From: Candidatus Paralachnospira sangeri
GTDB taxonomy: Bacteria > Bacillota > Clostridia > Lachnospirales > Lachnospiraceae
Length of the DNA stretch: 33,162 bases
Direction of reading: 5' to 3'
Assembly: GCA_904397815.1 (NCBI GenBank)
Contig: CAJFOT010000011.1
Span: 1-33,162, forward strand
In this document: in pieces, positions 1 to 7,471 of the stretch
Layout: each line of letters opens with the position of its first letter
Numbering within the stretch: position 1 is the stretch's first letter
Notes under the pieces: model-generated
What the model was told of the DNA's origin: nothing
Databases searched by the model: none
The model's input: the letters and a program-made list of their open reading frames with translations, nothing else
Program-made: the position numbers and the translations under genes

Positions 1-87
1 GTAAGACATTGCGTTACGAGTTATCGTAGCCAACGCAATAGTGGTTGAAACAGGAAGCTCCGACTTCTATAAGTCGGAGTAGTTCAC
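1..87 (+). mobile_element. Right end of an IS200/IS605-family (tnpB-type) element, omega-RNA-like tail
   Basis: A perfect 9-bp hairpin (CTCCGACTT, loop CTAT, AAGTCGGAG; 58-79) is followed by TAGTTCAC ending at 87. This arrangement is typical of right ends of IS605/IS1341-type elements, where the 3' part of the omega RNA (reRNA) forms a hairpin and the element ends in a GTTCAC-like motif. A further possible pairing, TGCGTT (11-16) with AACGCA (31-36), fits a folded RNA scaffold. The transposase/nuclease gene would lie left of the window and is not seen, so it is unknown whether the element is intact. The boundary at 87 is inferred from the motif. Confidence 0.6.
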
Positions 88-91
88 TCCT

Positions 92-119
92 TTGCTCACC
101 TGTCTGATTATGCTATAAT
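92..119 (+). promoter_or_regulatory. Promoter of sdaAB-sdaAA
   Basis: The -35 box is TTGCTC (92-97) and the -10 box is TATAAT (114-119), with a 16-nt spacer and an extended -10 TGC at 111-113. It begins 5 nt after the presumed end of the IS605-type element and lies about 105 nt upstream of the sdaAB start. Confidence 0.7.
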
Positions 120-225
120 GCAAAGGAATGAACATGAACCTGCGCCGCTGACAGGGCGCGGGAGATATCAGCTGGTCCGGGGTGCGCTGTGCCCTGGCCG
201 GATAACAGACAGAAGGAAAACAGAT

Positions 226-894
226 ATGGCTTTTATCAGTGTTTTTGATGTTCTGGGCCCGAATATGATCGGCCCGTCCAGTTCCCATACCGCAGGCGCC
301 TGTTCGATCGCGCTGCTGGCTCAGAAGATGATTTCCGGGCCGGTTGCGGATGTGGAGTTTACCCTGTACGGCTCTTTTGCCAGAACTTACCGGGGCCACG
401 GCACTGACCGGGCTCTTTTGGGCGGGATTATGGGATTCTCCACCGATGACAAAAGAATCCCTGATTCCTTTTCCATAGCGGAAAGCAGAGGGCTTTCCTG
501 GCATTTTATTGTAAATGAGAGAGAGGAGGATGTCCATCCCAATACAGTGGATATCCGGATGACGGGGAAGGACGGACAGGTTCTCACTGTCCGGGGAGAG
601 TCCCTGGGCGGCGGCAAAGTGCGGATTACCCGCATTAATCAGGTGGACGTGGATTTCTCAGGAGAGTACAGTACCCTGATTGTGATTCATTATGACAAGC
701 CGGGGCTGGTGGCCCATATTACGAAGTGTCTCAGCGACCGGGATGTCAATATCGCGTTTATGAAGATGTTCCGGGAGGCAAAAGGCCAGACGGCTTACAG
801 TATTGTGGAGTCCGACGGCCATCTTCCGGAGGATATCCCCGGCCGGATCCGGGAAAACCCTTATGTCCGTGATGTCATGCTGGTTCAGACGTAG
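226..894 (+). CDS. sdaAB: L-serine dehydratase, iron-sulfur-dependent, beta subunit
   Basis: This is the beta subunit of the two-chain [4Fe-4S] L-serine dehydratase, which deaminates L-serine to pyruvate and ammonia in the cytoplasm. The 222-residue protein opens with the family motif GPSSSHTAGA at residues 16-25. It ends in an ACT domain (about 149-220, starting YSTLIVIHYDKPG), as expected for the two-subunit form. The ATG at 226 was chosen because AGAAGGAAAA lies just upstream and because the longer in-frame extension to 118 would begin inside the -10 box. The alpha subunit follows 54 nt downstream. In Bacillus these genes sit between yloV and recG; here they are about 14 kb away from that cluster. 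Confidence 0.95.
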   Translation: MAFISVFDVLGPNMIGPSSSHTAGACSIALLAQKMISGPVADVEFTLYGSFARTYRGHGTDRALLGGIMGFSTDDKRIPDSFSIAESRGLSWHFIVNEREEDVHPNTVDIRMTGKDGQVLTVRGESLGGGKVRITRINQVDVDFSGEYSTLIVIHYDKPGLVAHITKCLSDRDVNIAFMKMFREAKGQTAYSIVESDGHLPEDIPGRIRENPYVRDVMLVQT

Positions 895-948
895 ATGGAT
901 GATGGAAAAACAGAAAATGGGGAAAAAGAAAAACTCAGGAGGCGTGAT

Positions 949-1824
949 ATGGATTTTAAAAATGGAGCAGAGCTGCTGGCCCTCTGCCGGGAACACGGCT
1001 GCTCTGTTTCTGAGATAATGAGAATCAGGGAGCAGGAATCGGGGGATGCTGCCCCGGAGGAGATTCAGGCGCGGATGGAGCGGATTCTGGAGATTATGAA
1101 GGAGTCTGCCTCTTCCCCCGTCCGGTCGCCCCGGAAATCGATCGGCGGTCTGATCGGCGGCGAGGCCCGTCTGCTGGACGCCCACAGGGCTGCGGGAAAG
1201 TCCATCTGCGGCGATGTGATTTCCAGGGCTATCACCTATGCCTGTGGGGTTCTGGAGGTCAATACCTCCATGGGACTGATTGTGGCGGCTCCCACCGCCG
1301 GTTCATCCGGTGTTGTGCCGGGGGTTTTGCTGGCGCTGGGGGATGTATACCAGATTCCGGACAGTCGTCTGATCGACGGTCTGTTTAACGCGGGAGCGAT
1401 CGGATATCTGGCTATGCGCAATGCGACAGTGGCGGGTGCTGTGGGCGGCTGCCAGGCAGAGGTGGGAGTGGCAGCCGCCATGGCAGCTTCCGCCGCCACA
1501 GAATTGATGGGCGGGGAGCCGGAGCAGTGTCTGAGCGCTGCGTCTTTTGTGCTGATGAATATGCTGGGGCTGGTATGCGATCCTGTCGGCGGCCTGGTGG
1601 AATGTCCCTGCCAGGGGCGAAACGCCGCCGGCGCCGCTATCGCCGTCACCGGCGCTGAGATGGCATTGAGCGGCATCCGGCAGATCATCCCCTTTGATGA
1701 GATGCTGGCAGCTATGTATTCTGTGGGGAGAAAGATGCCCGCTGAGCTGAGGGAGACCGCCCTAGGCGGCTGTGCCGCCACCCCCACCGGCTGCGCCTTT
1801 GCCTGCAGGGACTGCGGCCGGTAG
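949..1824 (+). CDS. sdaAA: L-serine dehydratase, iron-sulfur-dependent, alpha subunit
   Basis: This is the catalytic alpha subunit, partner of sdaAB, 291 residues from the ATG at 949, which follows a CAGGAGG ribosome binding site. Family signatures include APTAGSSGVVPG (114-125), GGCQAEVG around C168 and CDPVGGLVECPCQ (210-222). C168, C210 and C221 are spaced 42 and 11 residues apart, which agrees with the cluster-ligand spacing I recall for the Legionella enzyme, so they are the likely [4Fe-4S] ligands. The C-terminal tail carries four more cysteines (275, 282, 286, 289). A C-terminal cysteine acts as an intrinsic active-site ligand in the Legionella enzyme. The gene converges on rqcH with a 43-nt gap and no clear terminator. 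Confidence 0.94.
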   Translation: MDFKNGAELLALCREHGCSVSEIMRIREQESGDAAPEEIQARMERILEIMKESASSPVRSPRKSIGGLIGGEARLLDAHRAAGKSICGDVISRAITYACGVLEVNTSMGLIVAAPTAGSSGVVPGVLLALGDVYQIPDSRLIDGLFNAGAIGYLAMRNATVAGAVGGCQAEVGVAAAMAASAATELMGGEPEQCLSAASFVLMNMLGLVCDPVGGLVECPCQGRNAAGAAIAVTGAEMALSGIRQIIPFDEMLAAMYSVGRKMPAELRETALGGCAATPTGCAFACRDCGR

Positions 1825-1867
1825 AGGACGGGGGAATATCAGGAGGGCACGACTCAGCGGGAGGACA

Positions 1868-3607
1868 TTACTCAGCCTGGCGGATTCCCCGGATATCAGG
1901 GGAAGAGACCATGGAGTAATTAGTATGGTAGATGACGAAGCCGGGCTTGGAGCCGCTGACCTTTTTGACATGTTTGCGCTGGATGTAGTCGATCTCCACC
2001 TTGTCGGAGTCCCGTCCGCCGGAGTAGTAGGCGGCCAGCCGGCCTGCCTCTTCGTAGGTCTGGTCCGGCAGCTCCTGTCCCTGGGCTTTGACGATCACAT
2101 GGGAGCCGGGGATGCCTTTGGCGTGAAACCACCAGTCATTTCCCTGGGCTATCTTAAAGGTCAGCTCTTCATTCTGGTAGTTGTTCTTTCCCACATAGAT
2201 GTGGAAGCCGTCGGAGGAAATATAGTGGAAAGGCTTGCTTTTTGCCTTTCCCTTTTTTTCTTTCGGCCCCCGTTTCTTAATATATCCGAATTCCCGCATT
2301 TCTTCCCGGATCTGGGCCAGGTCGTCCTCATTCTGGGCGATGTTCAGCGCCTCGGCGATGGACTCCAGGTGGAGGATCTCGTCTCTGGTTTCCTGAATCA
2401 GCTCCGAGAGGGCTTCATAGGTCCGTTTCAGCTTGCTGTACCGGTCGAAATATTTCTGGGCATTTTCCCGGGCGGAAAGGGTTTCGTCCAGGGGAATTTC
2501 GATCTCCTCGTTGGTATAGTAATTCAGCGCTTTCAGAGATTTCTCCCCGCCTTTCAGCTCATAGCCGTAGGTATTCAGAAGCTCGCCCCAGATCCGGTAT
2601 TTGTCCCGTTTTTCAGTATCCTTCAGCTGTTTTTCCTGCAGCTCGTATTTTTTCAGATTCCGCTCCAGAACCGTCTGGATGACATGACGCAGGTCGGCAG
2701 ATTTCTGACGGCTGCGGGTGACGGCGCTTTTTTCTGCGTAATAAGATTCCAGCACCTGGCTGATGGAGGGAAAAGGGCGGATCTCAGCGTCTGCCCAGCA
2801 GGAGGAGGGCAGAGAAGTGAATTCTGCCGGCTCGCCGTTCTGATAGATGATGGCGGGGGCAAACTTTCCCTCTTTTACATCCTCGAAAAAATAGGAAAAT
2901 GTGCGGTACAGATGGAGCTGCTCCATCTGGGAGAGGGTGTTGGCCGGCTGGGCGGAATCGATGGAAGCCCGGCAGCAGATTTCCTGGGCTGATGCGGGAC
3001 TGATGCCGGTATAATGGCCGTACAGTGCCTTAAACAGAGGCTTCGGGGAATTTTCCAGGAATGTCCGGAAGGAAGCCTCGTCAGCCAGCAGGGGATTTTC
3101 CTTTTCCACTGTGCGGGGGATGAAATAATCCCGTCCCGGCAGCACCTCCCGCACAGAGCTGATCTGGGCGGAAATGTGCTTGATGCTGTCAATGATTTTA
3201 TACTGGTCGTCGCAGAAGATGATATTGCTGTGTTTGCCCATCAGCTCTACGATCAGATGTTTCCGGCACAGGTCTCCCAGGTCGTCCAGATGCTCCAGGG
3301 TGATATCGATGACCCGCTCGAAGTCCGGCTGGCTGACGGCGGTGATCCGGGCGGAGCCGATGTGCTTGCGCAGCAGCATACAGAAATTGGGGGCGGTCAT
3401 GGGACTGGGTTTGTTGGTTTCGGTGAAATAAATCAGCGGAAGGCTGGCGCTGGCTGAAATCAACAGGCGCCATGTGCCGCTGCTGTGTTTGATGGTGAGC
3501 AGGAGTTCATCGGGTTCCGGCTGGGCGATTTTCGTGATCCGCCCGTTTTCTGCCCGTTCCCGGATCTCCTGCACGATATTTGCGATTGCGATGCCGTCCA
3601 GTGCCAT
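1868..3607 (-). CDS. rqcH: RqcH/NFACT family protein, ribosome-associated quality control
   Basis: This is a bacterial Rqc2 homolog (also annotated FbpA, fibronectin-binding protein). RqcH binds stalled 50S subunits carrying peptidyl-tRNA and directs addition of C-terminal alanine tails. The 579-residue protein has an N-terminal NFACT-N domain (from MALDGIAIANI), a central coiled-coil-rich part (about 290-440) and a C-terminal NFACT-R/DUF814 domain with DWWFHAKGIPGSHVI. The ATG at 3607 is preceded by AGGAGGTG (3620-3613); a longer frame reading exists but lies inside the upstream gene. It is the last gene of a three-gene minus-strand operon, 2 nt after the methyltransferase. Residues 97-98 read E-R, where Bacillus RqcH is reported to have D97-R98. 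Confidence 0.92.
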   Translation of the reverse strand: MALDGIAIANIVQEIRERAENGRITKIAQPEPDELLLTIKHSSGTWRLLISASASLPLIYFTETNKPSPMTAPNFCMLLRKHIGSARITAVSQPDFERVIDITLEHLDDLGDLCRKHLIVELMGKHSNIIFCDDQYKIIDSIKHISAQISSVREVLPGRDYFIPRTVEKENPLLADEASFRTFLENSPKPLFKALYGHYTGISPASAQEICCRASIDSAQPANTLSQMEQLHLYRTFSYFFEDVKEGKFAPAIIYQNGEPAEFTSLPSSCWADAEIRPFPSISQVLESYYAEKSAVTRSRQKSADLRHVIQTVLERNLKKYELQEKQLKDTEKRDKYRIWGELLNTYGYELKGGEKSLKALNYYTNEEIEIPLDETLSARENAQKYFDRYSKLKRTYEALSELIQETRDEILHLESIAEALNIAQNEDDLAQIREEMREFGYIKKRGPKEKKGKAKSKPFHYISSDGFHIYVGKNNYQNEELTFKIAQGNDWWFHAKGIPGSHVIVKAQGQELPDQTYEEAGRLAAYYSGGRDSDKVEIDYIQRKHVKKVSGSKPGFVIYHTNYSMVSSPDIRGIRQAE

Positions 3608-3609
3608 GA

Positions 3610-4377
3610 TTACACCTCCTGTCCCTGTTCGGTTCTGACTGCCCGGATACGGATTCTCACATAATCGGCATACCAGATGCCATCCTCCCAAAGCACCGGG
3701 CGGAGAGCCTGAACTGCTTCTGCCTTGATAGCGGCTGCCGTGTCTTCGTCCATGTCTGCAAAGGGACTCCGGTTAAACATATTGATCCAGTCTGTCATCC
3801 CGTCCTCTCCGGTCAGACGGGTTTTGCGGTCAAATAATATGGCGTGGTCCGGCCGCAGCCCGTGGCGCTCCAGCAGAGGGGCATACTGGCCGATGGTGGG
3901 AAAATAAAAGGTGCGGGGATAGGACAGTCCCCTGGCCTGGAAGGCTTCCTCCAGAGCGTGGTGGATGGATTCACAGCAGCCGAAGCCGCCGAACTCGCAT
4001 ACCAGTGTCCCGCCGGGTTTTAAGACGCCGGCGATGCTGGACAGAAGGCCGTCCTGATCATCGATCCAGTGAAAAACTGCGTTGGAAAACACTATATCGT
4101 ACGGTTCTTCCATGGCAAAAGATGAGGCATCCTTCTGATAAAAGGGGATGTCAGGATAATCCCGCCTGGCGATCTCCAGCATTTGTGGAGAAGCGTCAAT
4201 GCCGCATACTTCTGCGCCCCGCTCTTTCAGCCGGCTGGTCAGGGTACCGTTTCCGCAGCCTACGTCCAGAATCTTCAGGCCAGGCCGCCAGGGGATCAGC
4301 TCCATCACGTCCTCGCCGTACTGAGGGACGAAGCTGAAACCGGATTTATAATCTTCCGCGTTCCATTGTATATTCAT
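3610..4377 (-). CDS. Class I SAM-dependent methyltransferase (trans-aconitate methyltransferase-like)
   Basis: This 255-residue Rossmann-fold methyltransferase resembles the trans-aconitate 2-methyltransferase (Tam) group. The SAM-binding motif I is ILDVGCGNG (36-44), followed by the acidic motif II GIDASPQML, and FSNAVFHWIDD, which is characteristic of Tam-like enzymes. The substrate cannot be deduced. Its ATG shares one base with the stop codon of the preceding methyltransferase (TAATG), so the two are translationally coupled. The next gene is rqcH, whose Shine-Dalgarno lies at the end of this coding sequence. Operon mates give no hint of the methyl acceptor. Confidence 0.85.
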   Translation of the reverse strand: MNIQWNAEDYKSGFSFVPQYGEDVMELIPWRPGLKILDVGCGNGTLTSRLKERGAEVCGIDASPQMLEIARRDYPDIPFYQKDASSFAMEEPYDIVFSNAVFHWIDDQDGLLSSIAGVLKPGGTLVCEFGGFGCCESIHHALEEAFQARGLSYPRTFYFPTIGQYAPLLERHGLRPDHAILFDRKTRLTGEDGMTDWINMFNRSPFADMDEDTAAAIKAEAVQALRPVLWEDGIWYADYVRIRIRAVRTEQGQEV

Positions 4378-5123
4378 TATCTGTTTTCCTCCTGTTTTTC
4401 TTTCACTGCCTTTACCAGCAGCATCATAGGCCGGCGCATTTCATCTGCCATGCCGGGGATATCCATCATTTCTTCCGGCGGCATGGCCTCCTCCACTGCA
4501 TCGATCCGAAAGCCGCCGCAAAGCAGCCCCATCAGAATCTGGGTCAGCGTGTGATGCTGTTTCTCCACCTGGTGTCCCAGAAAACGGGTGATCCGTTTGC
4601 CGGGATAAAAATACCGGTCTACCGGCCAGTATGCCGGCTGTCCCTGGTCATCATAGATCCAGTCCTCATTGATGCTCCCGGTAAATACCGGATGTTCAAT
4701 ATTAAAAAGGAAGATGCCGCCTGTTTTCAGAGTCTGATATACCTTCTGATAAATCAGATTCAGATCTTCTATATAATGCAGCACCAGATTGGAAATCACC
4801 AGGTCATAACGGTCCGCCGGATAGGAGAACTCCTCCAGGCCGCATACCCGGTAGTCGATCTTCGGGTCAGAATTTCTGCGCCGGGCCTCGTCGATCATGC
4901 GCTGGCTGAGATCAATGCCCAGCACTGACGCGGCTCCCCGGTCAGCGGCATATTTACAGTGCCAGCCATAGCCGCACCCCAGATCGAGTACAGTTTTTCC
5001 TTCCAGCTCCGGAAACAGAGGCTGGAGCTGATGCCATTCTCCGGCGCCGGACAGTCCTTCCCTGCTGCGGGCCATCTGGGCGTAAGCCTGAAAAAAATCC
5101 TGCCGGTCATATATATCATTCAT
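4377..5123 (-). CDS. Class I SAM-dependent methyltransferase
   Basis: This is a 248-residue methyltransferase with motif I VLDLGCGYG (45-53), the motif II acidic loop VLGIDLSQRM and the post-motif LVISNLVLHYIED. It is of the general Methyltransf_11/25 type; the acceptor is unknown. The ATG at 5123 is preferred over the one at 5132 because the Shine-Dalgarno AGGGAG (5138-5133) is 9 nt from the former and directly touches the latter. It is the first gene of the operon with the Tam-like methyltransferase and rqcH, driven by the promoter at 5158-5186. It is not clearly a paralogue of its neighbour beyond the shared fold. Confidence 0.83.
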   Translation of the reverse strand: MNDIYDRQDFFQAYAQMARSREGLSGAGEWHQLQPLFPELEGKTVLDLGCGYGWHCKYAADRGAASVLGIDLSQRMIDEARRRNSDPKIDYRVCGLEEFSYPADRYDLVISNLVLHYIEDLNLIYQKVYQTLKTGGIFLFNIEHPVFTGSINEDWIYDDQGQPAYWPVDRYFYPGKRITRFLGHQVEKQHHTLTQILMGLLCGGFRIDAVEEAMPPEEMMDIPGMADEMRRPMMLLVKAVKEKQEENR

Positions 5124-5157
5124 AGATTTCATCTCCCTGATTGCGTTTTCAGCCTAT

Positions 5158-5186
5158 ATTATGATATATTTTTATCCATTCGTCAA
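5158..5186 (-). promoter_or_regulatory. Promoter of the methyltransferase-rqcH operon
   Basis: Read on the minus strand, TTGACG (5186-5181) and CATAAT (5163-5158) are separated by 17 nt, about 35 nt upstream of the first start codon. It is divergent from the yicC promoter about 80 bp away. Confidence 0.65.
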
Positions 5187-5265
5187 TAAAACTTCACAGC
5201 CATAAAAGACCTTTGACCGGGACGCGGGCCGGAGCGCAAAGGGGGCAGATTTTGGAGCGGGGATG

Positions 5266-5294
5266 TTGACTTGCCCCTGATTATAACTTATAAT
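5266..5294 (+). promoter_or_regulatory. Promoter of the yicC-remA-gmk-rpoZ operon
   Basis: TTGACT (5266-5271) and TATAAT (5289-5294) have an ideal 17-nt spacer. The yicC start lies 70 nt downstream, leaving a leader of roughly 60 nt. It probably drives the whole co-directional block, because no terminator is visible before 12750. Confidence 0.8.
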
Positions 5295-5363
5295 GAGGGA
5301 GATCGCTGTCACGAAGCTTTCTATTAATAAGAAGATAAAAAGGGGACAGCCAGGGAGAAAAAA

Positions 5364-6242
5364 ATGTTAAATAGTATGACTGGTTTCGGCAGATGGGAAT
5401 GTTCTGACGAAAGGTATAAGATGACAGTGGAGATGAAAGCGGTGAATCACCGGTATCTGGATCTGAATATTAAGATGCCCCGGAAGTTCAGCGCTTTTGA
5501 AGCCTCTGTGCGCAATGTCCTGAAGGAATTTATCCAGCGGGGCAAGGTGGACGTATTTGTCACCTGTGAGAGCTATGCTGAGGGGACTGTGAATGTCCGG
5601 TATAACGAATCGATTGCCAGAGAATATATAGATATTTTCCGGCAGATGGAAGAGACCTTTGGGATTCCCCAGGAGGTGAACGCGGTTTCTCTGGCCCGTA
5701 TGCCGGAGGTAATCGCCATGGAGCAGCTGGATGAGGATGAAGAGACGCTGGAACAGCTTCTGACGGAGACAGTCAGGGGTGCGGCGGCGAAATTCGTGGA
5801 GACCCGGAGCAGGGAAGGCGAGCAGCTGAAGATGGATCTGCTGGGCAAGCTGGATCAGATGATTCAGTGGGTGGATGAGATCGAGAAACGTTCGCCGGAT
5901 GTTCTCCATGAATACAAAGAAAAGCTGGAGGAAAAAATCAAAGAGGTGCTGGAAGACCGCGAGATGGATGAGGCCAGGATTCTGACAGAGGTGACGATTT
6001 TCGCCGACAAGATCTGTGTGGATGAGGAGACGGTCAGACTCCGGTCCCATATTCTGGCGATGAGGGATACCCTCCAGGCAGGCGGCGCTGTAGGGCGGCG
6101 TCTGGATTTTATCGCCCAGGAGATGAACCGGGAGGCGAATACCATACTGTCCAAGTCCAATGATCTCCAGATTTCTGATCTGGCCATCCATCTGAAAACG
6201 GAAATTGAAAAGGTGCGGGAACAGGTTCAGAATATCGAGTAG
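5364..6242 (+). CDS. yicC: YicC/YloC family endoribonuclease
   Basis: This is a 292-residue member of the YicC family (YloC in Bacillus), stress-induced endoribonucleases implicated in mRNA and small-RNA turnover. The N-terminal YicC_N domain starts with the near-invariant MTGFGR (residues 5-10) and continues with VEMKAVNHRYLDLNIKMP. The C-terminal DUF1732 domain includes RILTEVTIFADKICVDEE and the closing stretch EMNREANTILSKSND. Length is normal. An AGGGAG ribosome binding site precedes the ATG. It is first in the yicC-remA-gmk-rpoZ order conserved across Firmicutes. Confidence 0.94.
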   Translation: MLNSMTGFGRWECSDERYKMTVEMKAVNHRYLDLNIKMPRKFSAFEASVRNVLKEFIQRGKVDVFVTCESYAEGTVNVRYNESIAREYIDIFRQMEETFGIPQEVNAVSLARMPEVIAMEQLDEDEETLEQLLTETVRGAAAKFVETRSREGEQLKMDLLGKLDQMIQWVDEIEKRSPDVLHEYKEKLEEKIKEVLEDREMDEARILTEVTIFADKICVDEETVRLRSHILAMRDTLQAGGAVGRRLDFIAQEMNREANTILSKSNDLQISDLAIHLKTEIEKVREQVQNIE

Positions 6243-6269
6243 AAAATATCAGTAAAGTGAGGCGCTTCA

Positions 6270-6581
6270 TTGGGAAGATTAATTAATATCGGTTACGGCA
6301 ATATGGTGAATTTTGATAAGATTGTCTCCGTAGTCAGCCCTGAGTCTGCGCCGGTCAAACGGATGGTTCAGAGCGCAAAAGACCAGGGAACGGCCATTGA
6401 TGCCACTCAGGGAAGAAAAACCCAGGGTGTGATCATTACGGACTGCGATTACATTATCCTCTCGGCCCTTCTTCCGGAAACTATCGCGGGACGGTGCAGG
6501 GAGAAAGATGAGGACAGCCTGGAGGACAGGCGGAAAGAAGAGATGTACCCGCAGAAAAGAAAAAAGGAGGAAGAACTATGA
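6270..6581 (+). CDS. remA: RemA family extracellular-matrix regulator (DUF370), TTG start
   Basis: This is a small DNA-binding regulator of the RemA/DUF370 family. In Bacillus it activates biofilm-matrix and osmoprotection genes, binding DNA as a higher-order oligomer. The conserved core GRLINIGYGNMVNFDKIVSVV and the later ATQGRKTQGVIITDCDYIILS are clear. Translation appears to start at TTG (6270), since GTGAGG lies 7 nt upstream and no ATG or GTG suits the conserved N-terminus. At 103 residues it is slightly longer than usual because of a charged lysine/glutamate-rich tail. Its stop overlaps the gmk start by 4 nt. Confidence 0.92.
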   Translation: MGRLINIGYGNMVNFDKIVSVVSPESAPVKRMVQSAKDQGTAIDATQGRKTQGVIITDCDYIILSALLPETIAGRCREKDEDSLEDRRKEEMYPQKRKKEEEL

Positions 6582-7210
6582 AGGGTAAGGGCGTATTGAC
6601 TGTCGTATCCGGTTTTTCCGGCACAGGAAAGGGAACAGTGACAAAGGCGCTGGCCAGAGATTACAGCCAGTATGTGCTGTCTGTATCCGCCACTACCAGA
6701 AAGCCCAGGAACGATGAGCGGGAGGGCGTGGAGTATTATTTTATGGACAATGCCGCTTTCGAGAAAATGATTGCGGAAGATGCTTTCTATGAATATGCGG
6801 GGTATGTGGATCACTATTACGGAACGCCGAAAGCCTTTGTCGATGAGCAGCTGGCTGCCGGAAAGGATGTGATTCTGGAGATTGAACTCCAGGGAGCGCT
6901 GAAGATTAAGAAACAGATTCCGGACTGCCTGATGATATTCCTAATTCCGCCCTCCGCAAAAGAACTGGAGCGTCGGCTGTCCGGCAGAGGTACAGAAGAA
7001 AAAGAAGTTATTCAAGCCCGCCTGCGCCGGGCCGTAGAAGAAGCGGACGGGGCAGAGGCTTATGATTATATTGTGGTGAATGATGACCTGGAAACGTGTA
7101 TCAGCTGTGTCCACCAGCTGATTCAGGACGCCCACTGCAGGGCGGCGGGAAGGCTGAAGCTGGTTCAGGACATTAAAAACGATCTGATTGAAATGGTGAA
7201 AGGAGAATAG
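6578..7210 (+). CDS. gmk: Guanylate kinase
   Basis: This is an essential nucleotide kinase converting GMP and ATP to GDP and ADP. The 210-residue protein has the P-loop GFSGTGKGT (12-20), the GMP-binding segment SVSATTRKPRNDEREGVEYYF and the lid-region sequence RRLSGRGTEEKEVIQARLRRA. Length is typical of bacterial enzymes. The start is preceded by AAGGAGGAAG within the end of remA, and the ATGA overlap implies coupled translation. rpoZ follows 3 nt later. Confidence 0.96.
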   Translation: MKGKGVLTVVSGFSGTGKGTVTKALARDYSQYVLSVSATTRKPRNDEREGVEYYFMDNAAFEKMIAEDAFYEYAGYVDHYYGTPKAFVDEQLAAGKDVILEIELQGALKIKKQIPDCLMIFLIPPSAKELERRLSGRGTEEKEVIQARLRRAVEEADGAEAYDYIVVNDDLETCISCVHQLIQDAHCRAAGRLKLVQDIKNDLIEMVKGE

Positions 7211-7213
7211 ATT

Positions 7214-7471
7214 ATGTTACATCCATCTTATAATGAATTATTAGAGGCAATTAATAAGGACGTGGAACCCGGCGAGGAGCCGATTGTCAACAGCAGATAT
7301 TCCATCGTGATCGCTACGGCGAAACGGGCCAGACAGCTGATTGCGGGAGATGAGAAGCTGGTCAGCACGAATACGAATAAGCCCCTCTCAATCGCGGTGG
7401 AGGAGCTGGCTGAAGGCAAGGTGAAAATCGTAAGCGAGGACGACAAAGAAGAAGACGAGATTGATTTATGA
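7214..7471 (+). CDS. rpoZ: DNA-directed RNA polymerase omega subunit
   Basis: This is an 85-residue omega subunit that assists assembly and stability of RNA polymerase. The diagnostic segment NSRYSIVIATAKRARQLI (about 27-44) is followed by KPLSIAVEELAEGKVKI, as in Firmicutes RpoZ. The acidic C-terminal tail (EDDKEEDEIDL) is normal. It sits between gmk and rimO, overlapping the latter by 4 nt (ATGA). A gmk-rpoZ pair is the expected context. Confidence 0.94.
   Translation: MLHPSYNELLEAINKDVEPGEEPIVNSRYSIVIATAKRARQLIAGDEKLVSTNTNKPLSIAVEELAEGKVKIVSEDDKEEDEIDL

Noticed and set aside
1772..2992. 406-codon plus-strand ORF opposite rqcH
   Set aside because: It is antisense to the well-supported rqcH frame, has no ribosome binding site and its sequence is the usual hydrophobic shadow of a GC-rich gene.
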